64,000 nt of DNA from Turbatrix aceti (Eukaryota > Nematoda > Chromadorea > Rhabditida > Panagrolaimidae). The DNA lies in the NCBI GenBank assembly GCA_963969345.1, contig OZ017766.1, positions 12,671,895 through 12,735,894 on the forward strand, in the 5' to 3' direction. Under the pieces are notes generated by a model. The model made no database searches. It saw nothing but the letters and a program-made list of their open reading frames with translations, and was not told the DNA's origin. The stretch's first letter is position 1. Each line of letters starts with the position of its first letter. Shown here piece after piece: positions 47,001 through 53,920 of the stretch. Both the position numbers and the translations under genes were made by a program.

Positions 47001-47474
47001 GAATTTGATCGCGAAGATAAAATGCTGAAGTATGGACTATCACAGTACAACGCGCAAGTTGCACAGAAGAAGCAAAACCATGCTGTACTACGCGAAATAG
47101 TTCGCTCTATGCAAGCCACCATCGACAACCGAGAAGTACTCAAAACAGCGATCAAATACGGTTTTCCACTGCCAGTTGACTCGCTGAAATTAATTCAACC
47201 ATCACTTAATAAGGTCATTTCAAAGCCTCTTCGAATAACTGTGAAAGGTAAACCAAATTACGGTCGTCCCGGTGGTATGTTACTTACGATGGATCATATT
47301 GATGAATGCATCTTTGTAACAAATGGTGATTACCTACGATACAAAAACGTCGGTGAACACGCGGGCGATAACTTTGTAAATGCATTCCTGTTTGAAGGAA
47401 TTCTAAAAGCTGGAATTTCCGAAATAGCTGGAGACCACGAAGCATTCCGTCAATCGTTAATTCAAGCTTTGTGA
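26169..47474 (+). CDS. Gene B: giant SecA-type ATPase protein (~3,550 aa), coding exons interrupted by two transposons
   Basis: Coding blocks: 26169-26832, 26887-27078, 27127-27320, 27398-29063, 29110-31847 joined to 38771-39793 across a 6.9-kb insertion, 39852-40595, 40640-42773 joined to 44336-44630 across a 1.56-kb insertion, 45232-45615 and 46836-47474 (TGA). Order: helical N-terminus (1-285), Gly-rich collagen-like loops (about 330-520), acidic linkers, SecA motor (about 1630-2200), alpha-helical region, amphipathic Ala/Val/Ile-rich segment (about 2900-3110) and C-terminal tail. Motor motifs: Walker [29 protein letters not shown], Walker [24 protein letters not shown] and the arginine-finger helix [13 protein letters not shown]. 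Bacterial SecA drives proteins through SecYEG; a eukaryotic role is unknown. Proteins with SecA-like cores in long invertebrate ORFs have been deposited in databases (recollection, unchecked). A frame change at about 41.7 kb needs a 26-nt intron (41678-41703) or is a mutation. Spliceosomal introns rule out simple bacterial contamination. Confidence 0.85.
29110..31847 (+). CDS. Gene B exon 5, first part: linker plus nucleotide-binding domain 1 of the SecA motor
   Basis: Opens after TTTTTTTTAG in phase 1. A long helical region is followed by two acidic repeats ([10 protein letters not shown] near 30805 and [10 protein letters not shown] near 30970). The SecA DEAD-type domain follows: Walker A at about 31351 (HTGEGKS), the SecA-specific NDYLA-like motif as [10 protein letters not shown] (about 31435), [11 protein letters not shown] (about 31565) and Walker B VIVDEVDN (about 31655). 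The exon is cut at the GTAG target duplication (31848-31851). Confidence 0.85.
31852..31990. repeat. Left terminal direct repeat (LTR-like unit with tRNA-like core)
   Basis: 139 bp, TGTTACCGAGG...CACACGTAACA, with 6-bp inverted ends. It differs from the right copy (38633-38770) essentially by one extra base in the tRNA-like acceptor arm. Near-identity suggests recent insertion. Confidence 0.8.
31871..31944 (-). tRNA. tRNA-like sequence in the left terminal repeat (probably not functional)
   Basis: Minus strand: a GTTGGTTG acceptor start with one extra base, A box TAGCTCAGTGGTTAGAGC, anticodon loop CCGGATA, and T arm GTGGG/CCCAC with TTCAAGT loop (B box GGTTCAAGTCC). Loop positions 34-36 would read GGA, but position 33 is C rather than the invariant U, and the variable arm is short, unlike tRNA-Ser. 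One anticodon-stem pair is mismatched (GGCGC against GCGAC). Best seen as a tRNA-derived Pol III promoter module. Confidence 0.5.
31991..32390. other. Internal segment of the composite element, no gene recognised
   Basis: Mixed composition, higher GC than the surrounding genes. It contains a short inverted motif (CGAACGTCCTCGTTCG) and GGATCGCCATTTGTT (about 32087), which recurs beside the end unit at 38621-38635 and, inverted, at 35934-35947. No coding region is supported. Confidence 0.4.
32395..32467 (+). tRNA. tRNA-like sequence, inverted internal copy
   Basis: 73 nt folding as a complete cloverleaf: acceptor GTTGGTG/CACCGAC, D arm GCTC/GAGC, fully paired anticodon stem GGCGC/GCGCC with loop CCGGATA, and T arm GTGGG/CCCAC with loop TTCAAAT. 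Loop position 33 is C, so isotype is not assigned (34-36 reads GGA). It is the best-paired of the three copies. A and B boxes are intact, so Pol III transcription is possible. Confidence 0.55.
32470..35929. mobile_element. Foldback element with 9-bp TSD (Mutator-like), itself carrying a Tc1-type MITE
   Basis: The element is 32479-35920, beginning GGGATTACATAGGGAG and ending with the reverse complement, with 9-bp direct repeats CCTTTTCCT at 32470-32478 and 35921-35929. Without the nested MITE it is about 1.9 kb and almost entirely palindromic (arms of roughly 940 bp, centre near 34980). It interrupts the inverted copy of the tRNA-containing end unit, whose sequence resumes at 35930. No transposase. 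Confidence 0.85.
32786..34348. mobile_element. Tc1/mariner-type palindromic MITE, copy 1 (TA TSD)
   Basis: The element is 32788-34346 (1,559 bp), flanked by TA on both sides. Termini CAGTGGGGTGCATAAAG. The arms are inverted repeats of about 650 bp enclosing a central unique stretch (about 33430-33710). It is near-identical to 42774-44333, but the central stretch lies in the opposite orientation relative to the window. Both arms keep a 75-codon open frame (33190-33417; 33944-33717), with no transposase motif. Confidence 0.9.
36125..36312. repeat. GC-rich minisatellite, GCGGGGATGC units (array 1)
   Basis: Units of about 21 bp (GCGGGGATGCACACCAAAACC and variants) occur in tandem and, further right, in inverted orientation (GCATCCCCGCGCTTTCTCG). 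The same units in mirrored order form array 2 at 38385-38590. The arrays are parts of the inverted arms of the composite element. Confidence 0.75.
36313..37469. repeat. Inner inverted repeat of the composite, AT-rich
   Basis: AAATTGAAGGAGGTGTGGTA (about 36478) faces TACACCTCCTTCAATTTTG (about 37122). Around the centre, GCGCTCCGCGC and GCACCGGCGCGC are found with AT-rich arms. One arm alone also occurs at 13400-13790. No gene. Confidence 0.55.
37470..38220 (+). other. Exon-like fragments inside the composite element (possible captured host gene)
   Basis: A GTTTTAG acceptor, an open stretch 37470-37552 ([20 protein letters not shown]) and a GTAAGT donor join in phase 0 to a second open stretch after TTTATTAG (37679 onward; [20 protein letters not shown]). 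A third exon-like piece near 37920-37980 ends in GTGAGT, and a fourth lies at 38058-38220. Composition is exon-like compared with the surrounding AT-rich DNA. I do not recognise the protein. It may be a host gene fragment carried by the transposon. Confidence 0.4.
38385..38590. repeat. GC-rich minisatellite, GCATCCCCGC units (array 2)
   Basis: Tandem GCATCCCCGCGGTTTCGGTGT units, followed after a short spacer by inverted units (GCGCGGGGATGCTCGACAAAA). They correspond in mirror image to array 1. Confidence 0.75.
38633..38770. repeat. Right terminal direct repeat (LTR-like unit with tRNA-like core)
   Basis: 138 bp, TGTTACCGAGG...CACACGTAACA, followed by the second GTAG of the target duplication (38771-38774). 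Same orientation as the left copy at 31852. Confidence 0.8.
38652..38724 (-). tRNA. tRNA-like sequence in the right terminal repeat (probably not functional)
   Basis: Minus strand, 73 nt: acceptor GTTGGTG/CACCGAC pairs fully (one G-U), D and T arms are intact, and the anticodon loop is CCGGATA. The anticodon stem has the same mismatch as the left copy (GGCGC/GCGAC). Position 33 is C. A and B boxes are present. Confidence 0.5.
38771..40595 (+). CDS. Gene B exons 5 (second part) and 6: nucleotide-binding domain 2 of the SecA motor
   Basis: Exon 38771-39793 continues the frame of 29110-31847 once a single GTAG is kept; exon 39852-40595 follows in phase 0. The first part is helical and replaces the peptide-binding region of Sec[13 protein letters not shown] (about 39358) matches the SecA MTGTA region. 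[13 protein letters not shown] (about 39739) and GGLHVIIAF...[14 protein letters not shown] (39858-39950) match the C-terminal helicase motifs, with both arginines in place. A tetratricopeptide-like helical stretch ([20 protein letters not shown]) lies near 40450. Confidence 0.85.
40640..42773 (+). CDS. Gene B exon 7: helical region, frame change and amphipathic membrane-active-looking segment
   Basis: Starts after TATTTCAG in phase 0. Two frames cover it: one to about 41700 and another from about 41704. A 26-nt GT...AG segment (41678-41703) joins them exactly, giving VRQK|QLQNMRS. Otherwise it is a frameshift. A winged-helix-like stretch ([20 protein letters not shown]) lies near 41470. The 3' part (42290-42770) codes long Val/Ala/Ile-rich amphipathic helices with Gly ([20 protein letters not shown]). 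It is cut by the MITE at 42774. Confidence 0.7.
42772..44335. mobile_element. Tc1/mariner-type palindromic MITE, copy 2, inserted in a coding exon of gene B (TA TSD)
   Basis: The element is 42774-44333 (1,560 bp) between TA dinucleotides at 42772-42773 and 44334-44335. Termini CAGTGGGGTGCATAAAG and complement. The central stretch is inverted relative to copy 1. Removing the element and one TA restores the frame (KRIYNSAK). Near-identity with copy 1 points to recent activity of this family. Confidence 0.92.
44336..47474 (+). CDS. Gene B last three exons: C-terminal tail
   Basis: Exons 44336-44630, 45232-45615 and 46836-47474, all phase 0 at the joins. Mostly charged and helical. The last exon has a short Gly/Pro-containing motif ([20 protein letters not shown]) and ends in SLIQAL before TGA. 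No domain recognised. Both introns are loaded with MITEs. Confidence 0.7.
44690..45190. mobile_element. MITE in a gene B intron
   Basis: Imperfect inverted ends: GGGACCCGGCCACTAACAAAG against CTTATGTTAGTGGGCCC. Inner arms match for about 200 bp, for example CTTGTCGGAGAAATC against GATTTCTCCGACAAG. A clear target duplication could not be fixed. It lies between the donor at 44631 and the acceptor at 45231. Confidence 0.65.
45872..46240. repeat. Diverged direct repeat in a gene B intron
   Basis: Two related stretches of about 105 bp, 45872-45980 and 46135-46240, share GTTCGGCCCGA, CGCGCCAAAAATT and a following CACCACC/CACCGTCGCTTTTTGTG-type segment. Between them are CCCATGGGATTCCCAT palindromes like those in the hAT MITE at 62066. 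Confidence 0.55.
46260..46757. mobile_element. hAT-type MITE in a gene B intron, 8-bp TSD
   Basis: The element is 46268-46749 (482 bp), with termini TAGTGTTTATC and complement. The 8-bp direct repeat CATGGACG lies at 46260-46267 and 46750-46757. TAGNG ends and an 8-bp TSD are hAT features. The right part is crowded with TGATATCA-like palindromes and GATACTGAT repeats. Confidence 0.85.
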
Positions 47475-47596
47475 CATTTTGTTGTGCTTTTTTTTCGTTT
47501 TCGAATCTGTTTTGTATCGATTTAATATAATATATATTTCGTGTTAGTTTTTTAGGTAATAAAATACATATTGTGATTATTAAATCAAATAATTTA

Positions 47597-47815
47597 TCAA
47601 TATTTTGACGTCGGTGCCAGCCAGGTCGTCAGCGCTTCTCCCCATATCAGCACACTTTTTGGACCGCGGTTTATTGTGTTCCCAAGAAATCGGCCAAAGC
47701 TGTAGACAATGGTCGCAATTTTGATTACAACAATGGGAAAAACAGGGTTGAGCGCCGCCGAAAAAAACGCGACGGCAGTGTAAAGCAACCCGTCACACAA
47801 TTCCGCGGTATTTTT
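47597..47815 (-). CDS. Small hydrophobic open frame of uncertain status
   Basis: Minus strand, about 70 codons from a stop near 47817 to TAA at 47597. It encodes two hydrophobic stretches (LLYTAVAFFSAALNPVFPIV; ATIVYSFGRFLG) and a tail ending WGEALTTWLAPTSKY. Composition is exon-like, and a TATATAAA-like box lies just upstream (about 47815-47825). No in-frame ATG exists and no AG acceptor is seen before it, so a first exon, a non-AUG start or a relic are all possible. It lies between the 3' ends of gene B and the helicase. Confidence 0.35.
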   Translation of the reverse strand, partial: KNTAELCDGLLYTAVAFFSAALNPVFPIVVIKIATIVYSFGRFLGNTINRGPKSVLIWGEALTTWLAPTSKY

Positions 47816-47944
47816 TTATATAGTAAAGGGGAGGAATGATTCAAAAAAAGAAAAGAAACGTAACAGAACGGCAGTGGGCGTTATAAATAAATATTAAAGT
47901 TCTAAAAGTACACAAAAACAGACTTCGATATGGATGTTGGTTCA

Positions 47945-50900
47945 CTAGTCCCAGTCGTCTTCTGCGCTTGGTCTAAAACAACGCATGCTAAAAAAAATAT
48001 GCGCATCAAAAAACATACTGAGCTGACGGCGGAGATATAGATCGGGATGGAGTCACGGCGTTGTCCCGGGTCGCCGACACGGGACGCTCAGGAGCAGCAG
48101 CATCACGCACCCATCGAGTAAAAATATCGTAATCTTCCTGATCCAAGTAAGTTTGGCTCAAAAATACAGGCGGTAACTGATTATTTTTCCTCATCGTGTT
48201 GACAATTTCATCGCGAATATTAACGTCAGCTTCGCAGTAGAAAGAGATGGCTGTGCCAGGATGGGTACGGCCACAACGCCCTGACCGCTGCACGAAGCAG
48301 CGGATGTCGGTGGGCAGGTCCATCTGGATGACCTACAGAACAAAAAAATGCTTATCGCGTTTAAAAACCGTAACAAAAATTTTTGTTTTGATACTAAAAA
48401 AATGTCTGACGAAAAAATAGAAATTTTTGGTACAAGAAAATCCAACTTTTTTCGTTTTGAGACCTTCAAGAAAATGTGCGCATAAACTCCCGGCACGAAA
48501 ACTGAAATTTTCGTGTCAAGAAACCCCAAAAACCTTTTTTTTTCATTTTGAAACCCCAAAAAATGTTTTCGTTTTGAGACCCAAAATCAGAAATTTTAGC
48601 GTCAAAAAACCAAAAAAAACTTTTTTGTTTCCCGACCCCAAAAATTTATTCGAAACTCACGTAATCCAGATTCTGGATATCAACTCCACGAGCAGCAACA
48701 TCGGTAGCCACCAGAATGGGCTTTCTGCCGGACTTGAAGTCGCCGAGCGCTTCTTCACGCAAATCCTGTCCACGATCTCCGTGAATTGTAGTGGATGCAA
48801 ATCCCGCCTGGGTGATCTTGGTCGCGACCATGTCAGTGTTAATTTTTCTGTTGACAAAGACAAGAACTCGCATAACATTCTTGTCGGCGTTGTTACCTCT
48901 CTTCGTCAGGCGGTGGAGAGTGGCAACCAAAGCATCCGCCTTGGCATGCAACTTCGGGGCGACGGCAAAAATTTCATACTTCAGACGAGTGTTTGTTTGG
49001 GCGCTCGCTTTCAGGGTAGCACATTTTGCCCGCAAAATATGGCGCGAAATATCGTCGATACCCTGAGTGTCCAATGTCGCGCTGAACAACAGCGTTTGTC
49101 TGCGGTTTCTCTGAAATCAACAAACTTTCACCACCATCGCGAATTCATAATTAATTCACAAACCGAAGGAAGCTGCGGCGAACGAAGAAAATCAGTGAAG
49201 CCCTCCGCCGCGTGATCCATGAATCGATCAGCTTCATCGATAACGATGTACTCAATTTCGTCCAGGGACAAAATTGCGTGATCCACGAAATGAGTAAGTC
49301 TCCCCAGAGTGGCACAAAGGATCTCACATCCACGGTTAATTTTTGAGATGTTATCCGAGACACTTGTCTCACCATATGCGAATGCCACTGTCACACCAGT
49401 GCCTGAAAAAAATTTTGCGTCATTTTTGTGTCAAAAACACCCAAAAAAATTATTTTTGTTTCAAAACTCAAAAAAAGTACGCATCAACTCCCGACGCGAA
49501 AACTAGAAACATTCGTGTCAAGAACACCCAAAATTTTTTTTTCGTTTTGAAATTCTCCCGTCGCAAAAATCGACAAATCTTACTGTATGCAAACTTGACA
49601 GCCTGATCGTAAATCTGTTTGACAAGTTCACGTGTCGGGCCGAGGACGAGGCAGCACGGAGCGCCCCGCTTTGCCGGGCGCCCGTCGTTTCGAGACGTGA
49701 TCAAGCTCTGGATAATCGGAATCAAAAACGCAGCAGTTTTTCCGGATCCAGTTTCACTCTGGCATCTGAGGTCGTAGTTCTCCATGATCAGTGGTATGGC
49801 AAATCGCTGAACCTTGCGGGGACGAATATAGCCCGAGCTTTTGATGTTCTTAAGCAATTCGGGATCCAATTTAACGTCGTTCCAATTCCTAGAACAAGTT
49901 TAGCTTCCCATTGCAGCATAAAACCCAGAAAAAAATTTTTTTTCGTTTCGAAACTAAAATAACGCGTAAAACAAATTTCGGAAAAAAAATCTGCGTAAAA
50001 AAACCCAAAAATGTTTTTTTTTGGTTTTGAGACTAAAAAATATGTGCTTATCAACTCCCGAGGCGAAAACCAAAATTTTTATAATAAAACTTTTAAAAAA
50101 AAAAACCTACTCGAGTGCTGTATTTGCGCCAGCACCGCTGACGACCATGTCGGTGTCGGCATCGACCATGTCTCTACCGTATGCCTGGGCAAACAGGCGA
50201 TCGTTCTTCATAATATCCACGGCAGATTGTTCTTCCGGCATGTAGCCACTAGGAGCTCTTACGCGAGGCTTTTCGGTTCCCCGTTCATCGCGGAATCCAT
50301 TGCGGAAGTTGTCGCGATGTCCAATACGTCCATATGACGGGCGATCGTTGAAGTCATCATGATCCCGACCACGACCACGACTACGACCACGGAAGCCAGG
50401 CAAGGCATCGCGGTAGCCTCCTTGTCTGGGGTCTCGAATGTTGGCGTACGGAGAAGTAGAACGCCGACGCCGATCACCGTCGTAATCTCCGGCTGGGTCA
50501 ATGCTGCGGCCATAACCGGAACCGTTGTCCCGCCGATCGCAATCGTAACGACTTTCCTGGCGGTCATCGTCGCCTGGACGCAGGTTATACGAGCCCCGGT
50601 TTCCAAAATCCGCGTCACGGCGTCCATAGTTGCCACCACGGTCGTCGAAGTCATTCCTGGCAGGACGACCTGCTGAATCAGGATGACGGTCGAAACGATC
50701 GTAACCAGAACGGTCTGGGCGTCGACGAGGGCCGCTGTCCTCGAGATATGAGCGCGGACGCTCCTCCCGACGATCTCGTGGATCCCGAGGATCGTGGAAG
50801 TCAAATGGACGACCCCGAATAGGGCCATTATCCAGATCGCTCGGTGATCCTCTAAAATCACTGCTAAAAAGAAATTATAATCACTTTTTTTTACGTTTTT

Positions 50901-51652
50901 TTCGTTTCAAAAATTTATTTTACAATTTTTTTCGTGCCAAAACTATGTTTTTATGCCTTTTTTTGTGTGAAAACCATGTTTTTGGACTCTTTCATGTCAA
51001 AAGCATAATTTGAACGTTTTTCATGTCGGAATCACATTTTTGAGTCCATGTAGCGCCAAAACCCATTTGGGGCATTTTTTTATGTCAAAAGCACGTTTTC
51101 AAACGTTTTTCGTGCAAAAATCGCATTTTCGAACATTTTGGATTCAAAATCAAGTTTTTTTGGAAATTTTCATATCAAAATACAAATTATAGGTCAAAAA
51201 CGACTCACTCTCGATGAAAAACACCGCGTCCGGCGGCAGATCGTAAAATGCCGGGTCCATCGTTGTCATAGACGCCACTCCGACCTCGAGGCTCGCCCCG
51301 GTCGCTGTCATTGAAGCGATCGCGTGCCGAAAAAGGCGAATCTCGTCCGGCGCCTCTTCCTCGAACGCTTACACGATCGAGAACAGGAGGATTCCGCCTC
51401 TGACCATCGAAGCTTGCAGGGTCATTTCTGCTCACACGTGGTGGTTGAGGATCGTAATCAGCGACGGCGTCGACGTTTCTGCCGTCGCTCCGAAGTCTCA
51501 TGTTTGAAAATCGACCGGAAAAGTCATCTTCATCGTTTCGCAGAGGGGCTGCAACGTCATTTCTCGTAAACAAAACAAAACAAAAGCAAAAATCAAAAAC
51601 TTACATCCCCTGCGAGCCACGGATAATGCGTTAGCGCTGGACATGTTATTGC
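47945..51652 (-). CDS. DDX3/Vasa-like DEAD-box RNA helicase with R/G/D-rich N-terminus
   Basis: Coding exons: 51644-51605, 51548-51209, 50863-50111, 49888-49584, 49402-49164, 49110-48661, 48332-48019 and 47972-47945 (TAG), 2,469 nt in total, 822 aa. Residues 1-370 are rich in RGG, RDD and DR repeats. The helicase core follows: Q motif (GYIRPRKVQ), motif I SETGSGKT, Ia PTREL, Ib TLGR, II DEAD, III SAT, V ATDVAARGVDI, VI QRSGRCGRT. The protein ends EDDWD. Such helicases unwind RNA in translation and germ granules. Motif Ib (usually TPGR) and motif VI (usually HRIGRTGR) are altered while key arginines remain. The first exon follows TTTTAG at 51653, eight bases before ATG, probably a trans-splice site. 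Close to laf-1/vbh-1-type proteins; orthology not settled. Confidence 0.85.
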
Positions 51653-51976
51653 CTAAAACATGAAAACTCAATAAATTCAATATAATACGAGCAAGCAATG
51701 AACTCACGGCTGTTGTAGCTCCTCATAACGGCAGGCTTTGCAAGCGCATAATGAAGCGATGAAATACAGTGCACGACAAATGACAAACACAAATAAACAA
51801 CAGGAGTGCCAATCTGATATTTCGTGATCGGTTTGAAAACGCAGCGATCAAATTTGATAACAAGCAAAATTGCCTATCGTAACCGAACGATCGTCAGGAG
51901 ACCAACGCATGCGCGCATCGGCGGGTCGCCGCATGTTGCGGGCATATTTCGGGCCAAAATTGTTTCGAATTCTGCT
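51653..51976. other. Upstream region of the helicase gene
   Basis: The TTTTAG acceptor for the first helicase exon ends at 51653. Upstream DNA is mixed, with no clear TATA box and no gene. It leads into a hAT MITE at 51985. Confidence 0.4.
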
Positions 51977-52392
51977 ATTGAGATCAGGGTTCTCAACGGG
52001 CCGGGCCGGTGTTTTCCACGGCCCGGGCCGGGCCGATTGGCTTTGTTGGCCGGCCCGGGCCAAAACGGGCCGTAAAATAAAAAAAAACATGCATATTTTA
52101 CGCAAAATTTATGAAAAAGTAAAAACCGCGAAGAATGCAAAGAAATGCACGCAGAATGCTGAATTGGCACCGCTCTTTTGGGATAATCTGGAAGTAATTT
52201 TGTCGTCAGTTCGTAAGATCACTAGTAATGGAGCGGAAAATGAATCTGTGCAACGACGAGAAAGTGATTCTGCCTCCTTCGGGTTTGTTGTTGTTTTTTA
52301 ACGGTTTTTAGACGATAAAATGTATTTACAAAACTAGGTACTATTAAGGCGGGCCGAAAAAAAACCGGCCCGTTGAGAACCCTGATTGAGAT
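51977..52392. mobile_element. hAT-type MITE, 8-bp TSD, GC-rich ends
   Basis: The element is 51985-52384 (400 bp), with termini CAGGGTTCTCAACGGGCC and complement and 8-bp direct repeats ATTGAGAT (51977-51984, 52385-52392). GGCCCGGGCC-type palindromes repeat near the left end, and the interior is AT-rich. The end sequence is like those of hAT/Charlie-type elements. Confidence 0.9.
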
Positions 52393-52979
52393 CATCGAAT
52401 ATTTTTATAATTTTTTTAACGGAAAAAAAATGTGTAAATAAAAATGTGAATTGTGTTGCCATCAAAAAATTTTGGAAACACACCAAAAAAAATTCAGCAT
52501 TTTTGACGAAAATAAACTTTATTTTCAATTATTATGTTTACGTTTTTTGTCTATTCGCAACTTTTTTGTTTTGTAACATTTTTTTTAATTTTGAATCCTT
52601 TTTCATATTTACTTTACATTAGCCTGGCACAATGCCAACATCGACGATTAAAAAGTTCACGTTTTCTACGTGCGTCAAAAAACGCAACATTTGTGGCACT
52701 TCAATCCGATTCAAGGGGAAATCAATCAACCTTGACTCCGACCAGGATTAAGCAATTTAACCAATTTAAACCAGTTACATCCAAAAAAACCAATTATGTG
52801 AGATTAAAGATGCATGCGTGTAAAAACTGTACACAGAAAAAATAACAGGAACTGGTTAGCATGAGCACGCACGAATTCTCTTGAGCCCTGCGGGCAAGGA
52901 AGTTGAAAAAACTATGAAATAGAGGAGGGTATATAAACTGTCCACACAGTCCAGGTAGCATCAACAGGACACAGCAGTC
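52393..52979 (+). promoter_or_regulatory. Collagen gene promoter with TATA box
   Basis: TATATAAA at 52930-52937 lies 42 bp before the collagen ATG. Further upstream the DNA is AT-rich with no gene. A strong core promoter close to the ATG suits a highly expressed cuticle gene. Confidence 0.6.
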
Positions 52980-53920
52980 ATGTCTGAGTCCAAGATCGTC
53001 GTCGGCATCGCTTCGGCATGCTCGACCCTGGCCCTCGTCGCCTGCTTCATCGTCATCCCTCAGCTCTACACCAAGATCAATGAGATGAGCGAGCGCGTCC
53101 AGGACGGCGTCCAGGTATTCCGCGCCGATACGGACAACGCCTGGGGCCAGCTCATGGAGGTTCAGCTCTCGGTTACGCCGCCGTCGAAGCCCCGCGAGAA
53201 CCCTTTCAACAGCATCTTCCGTCAGAAGCGTCAGGGCGGTCTCCCGGCCTTCTGCCAGTGCGAGCCTTCGGTCCGTACCTGCCCCGCTGGTCCTCCCGGT
53301 CCTCCTGGCCCCGCCGGTCCCCCCGGCGCCAACGGCAACCCCGGCCCCGCTGGTCCCGATGGTGCTCCCGGTGATGCTGCTGCTCCCTGCAACTCCGAAC
53401 AACACGACTGCATCCAGTGCCCTGCTGGCCCCGCTGGTCCTGCTGGCCCTGACGGTAGACACATCCTTGAAAACCTTAAATCCAACAATTTTAAATTTTA
53501 GGACCTGCCGGCCCCGCCGGTCCCGCTGGACCCCCTGGCCCCGCCGGCAACGGTGGCGGAGCTGGTACCCCCGGCCCTGCTGGTCCCGCTGGTGATGCCG
53601 GTGCTCCGGGTAACCCCGGACCCGACGGTGCTCCCGGTCAACCCGGTGCCGATGGCACCCGCGGCGCTGGAGCTCCTGGCCCCGCCGGCCCCAACGGCAA
53701 CCCCGGTCCCGCTGGCCCTGCTGGTCCCGACGGAACTCCCGGTGACGCCGGTGCCCCCGGCCCCGCTGGTCCTCCCGGCCCCGCCGGCGCTCCCGGCAAC
53801 CCTGGCTCCGACGGTCAGCCCGGCTCCGACGGCGGTCCCGGTCTTCCCGGCTCCGATGCCGCCTACTGCCCGTGCCCGCCTCGCTCCGCTGTTTTCGTCC
53901 AGCGTGCCCGCAAGGCCTAA
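52980..53920 (+). CDS. Nematode cuticle collagen
   Basis: Two exons, 52980-53454 and 53502-53920 (TAA), joined in phase 1; 297 aa, the usual length. Residues 6-29 form a membrane/signal-anchor segment within the nematode cuticle collagen N-terminal domain (with DNAWGQLME). A subtilisin-type cleavage site RQKR is at 81-84. Cys cluster 1 is FCQC...TC (92-101), followed by a short Gly-X-Y block, cluster 2 [11 protein letters not shown], a long Gly-X-Y block (about 130 residues, rich in Gly-Pro-Ala) and the C-terminal YCPCPP. Such collagens are secreted by the hypodermis, trimerise, are cleaved and are cross-linked into cuticle. Codons strongly prefer C in third position, a sign of high expression. 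Poly(A) signal AATAAA at about 54003. The specific col orthologue is not determined. Confidence 0.95.

Noticed and set aside
26169..47474. Bacterial contamination as the source of the SecA-like gene
   Set aside because: Several GT-AG introns with consistent phase, trans-splice-like acceptors and the same transposon families as the neighbouring animal genes argue against it.
22525..47474. A toxin-antidote type selfish pair
   Set aside because: Two linked, unusual, disrupted genes invite the idea, but nothing in either sequence shows a toxin fold or an antidote relation, so no such claim is made.
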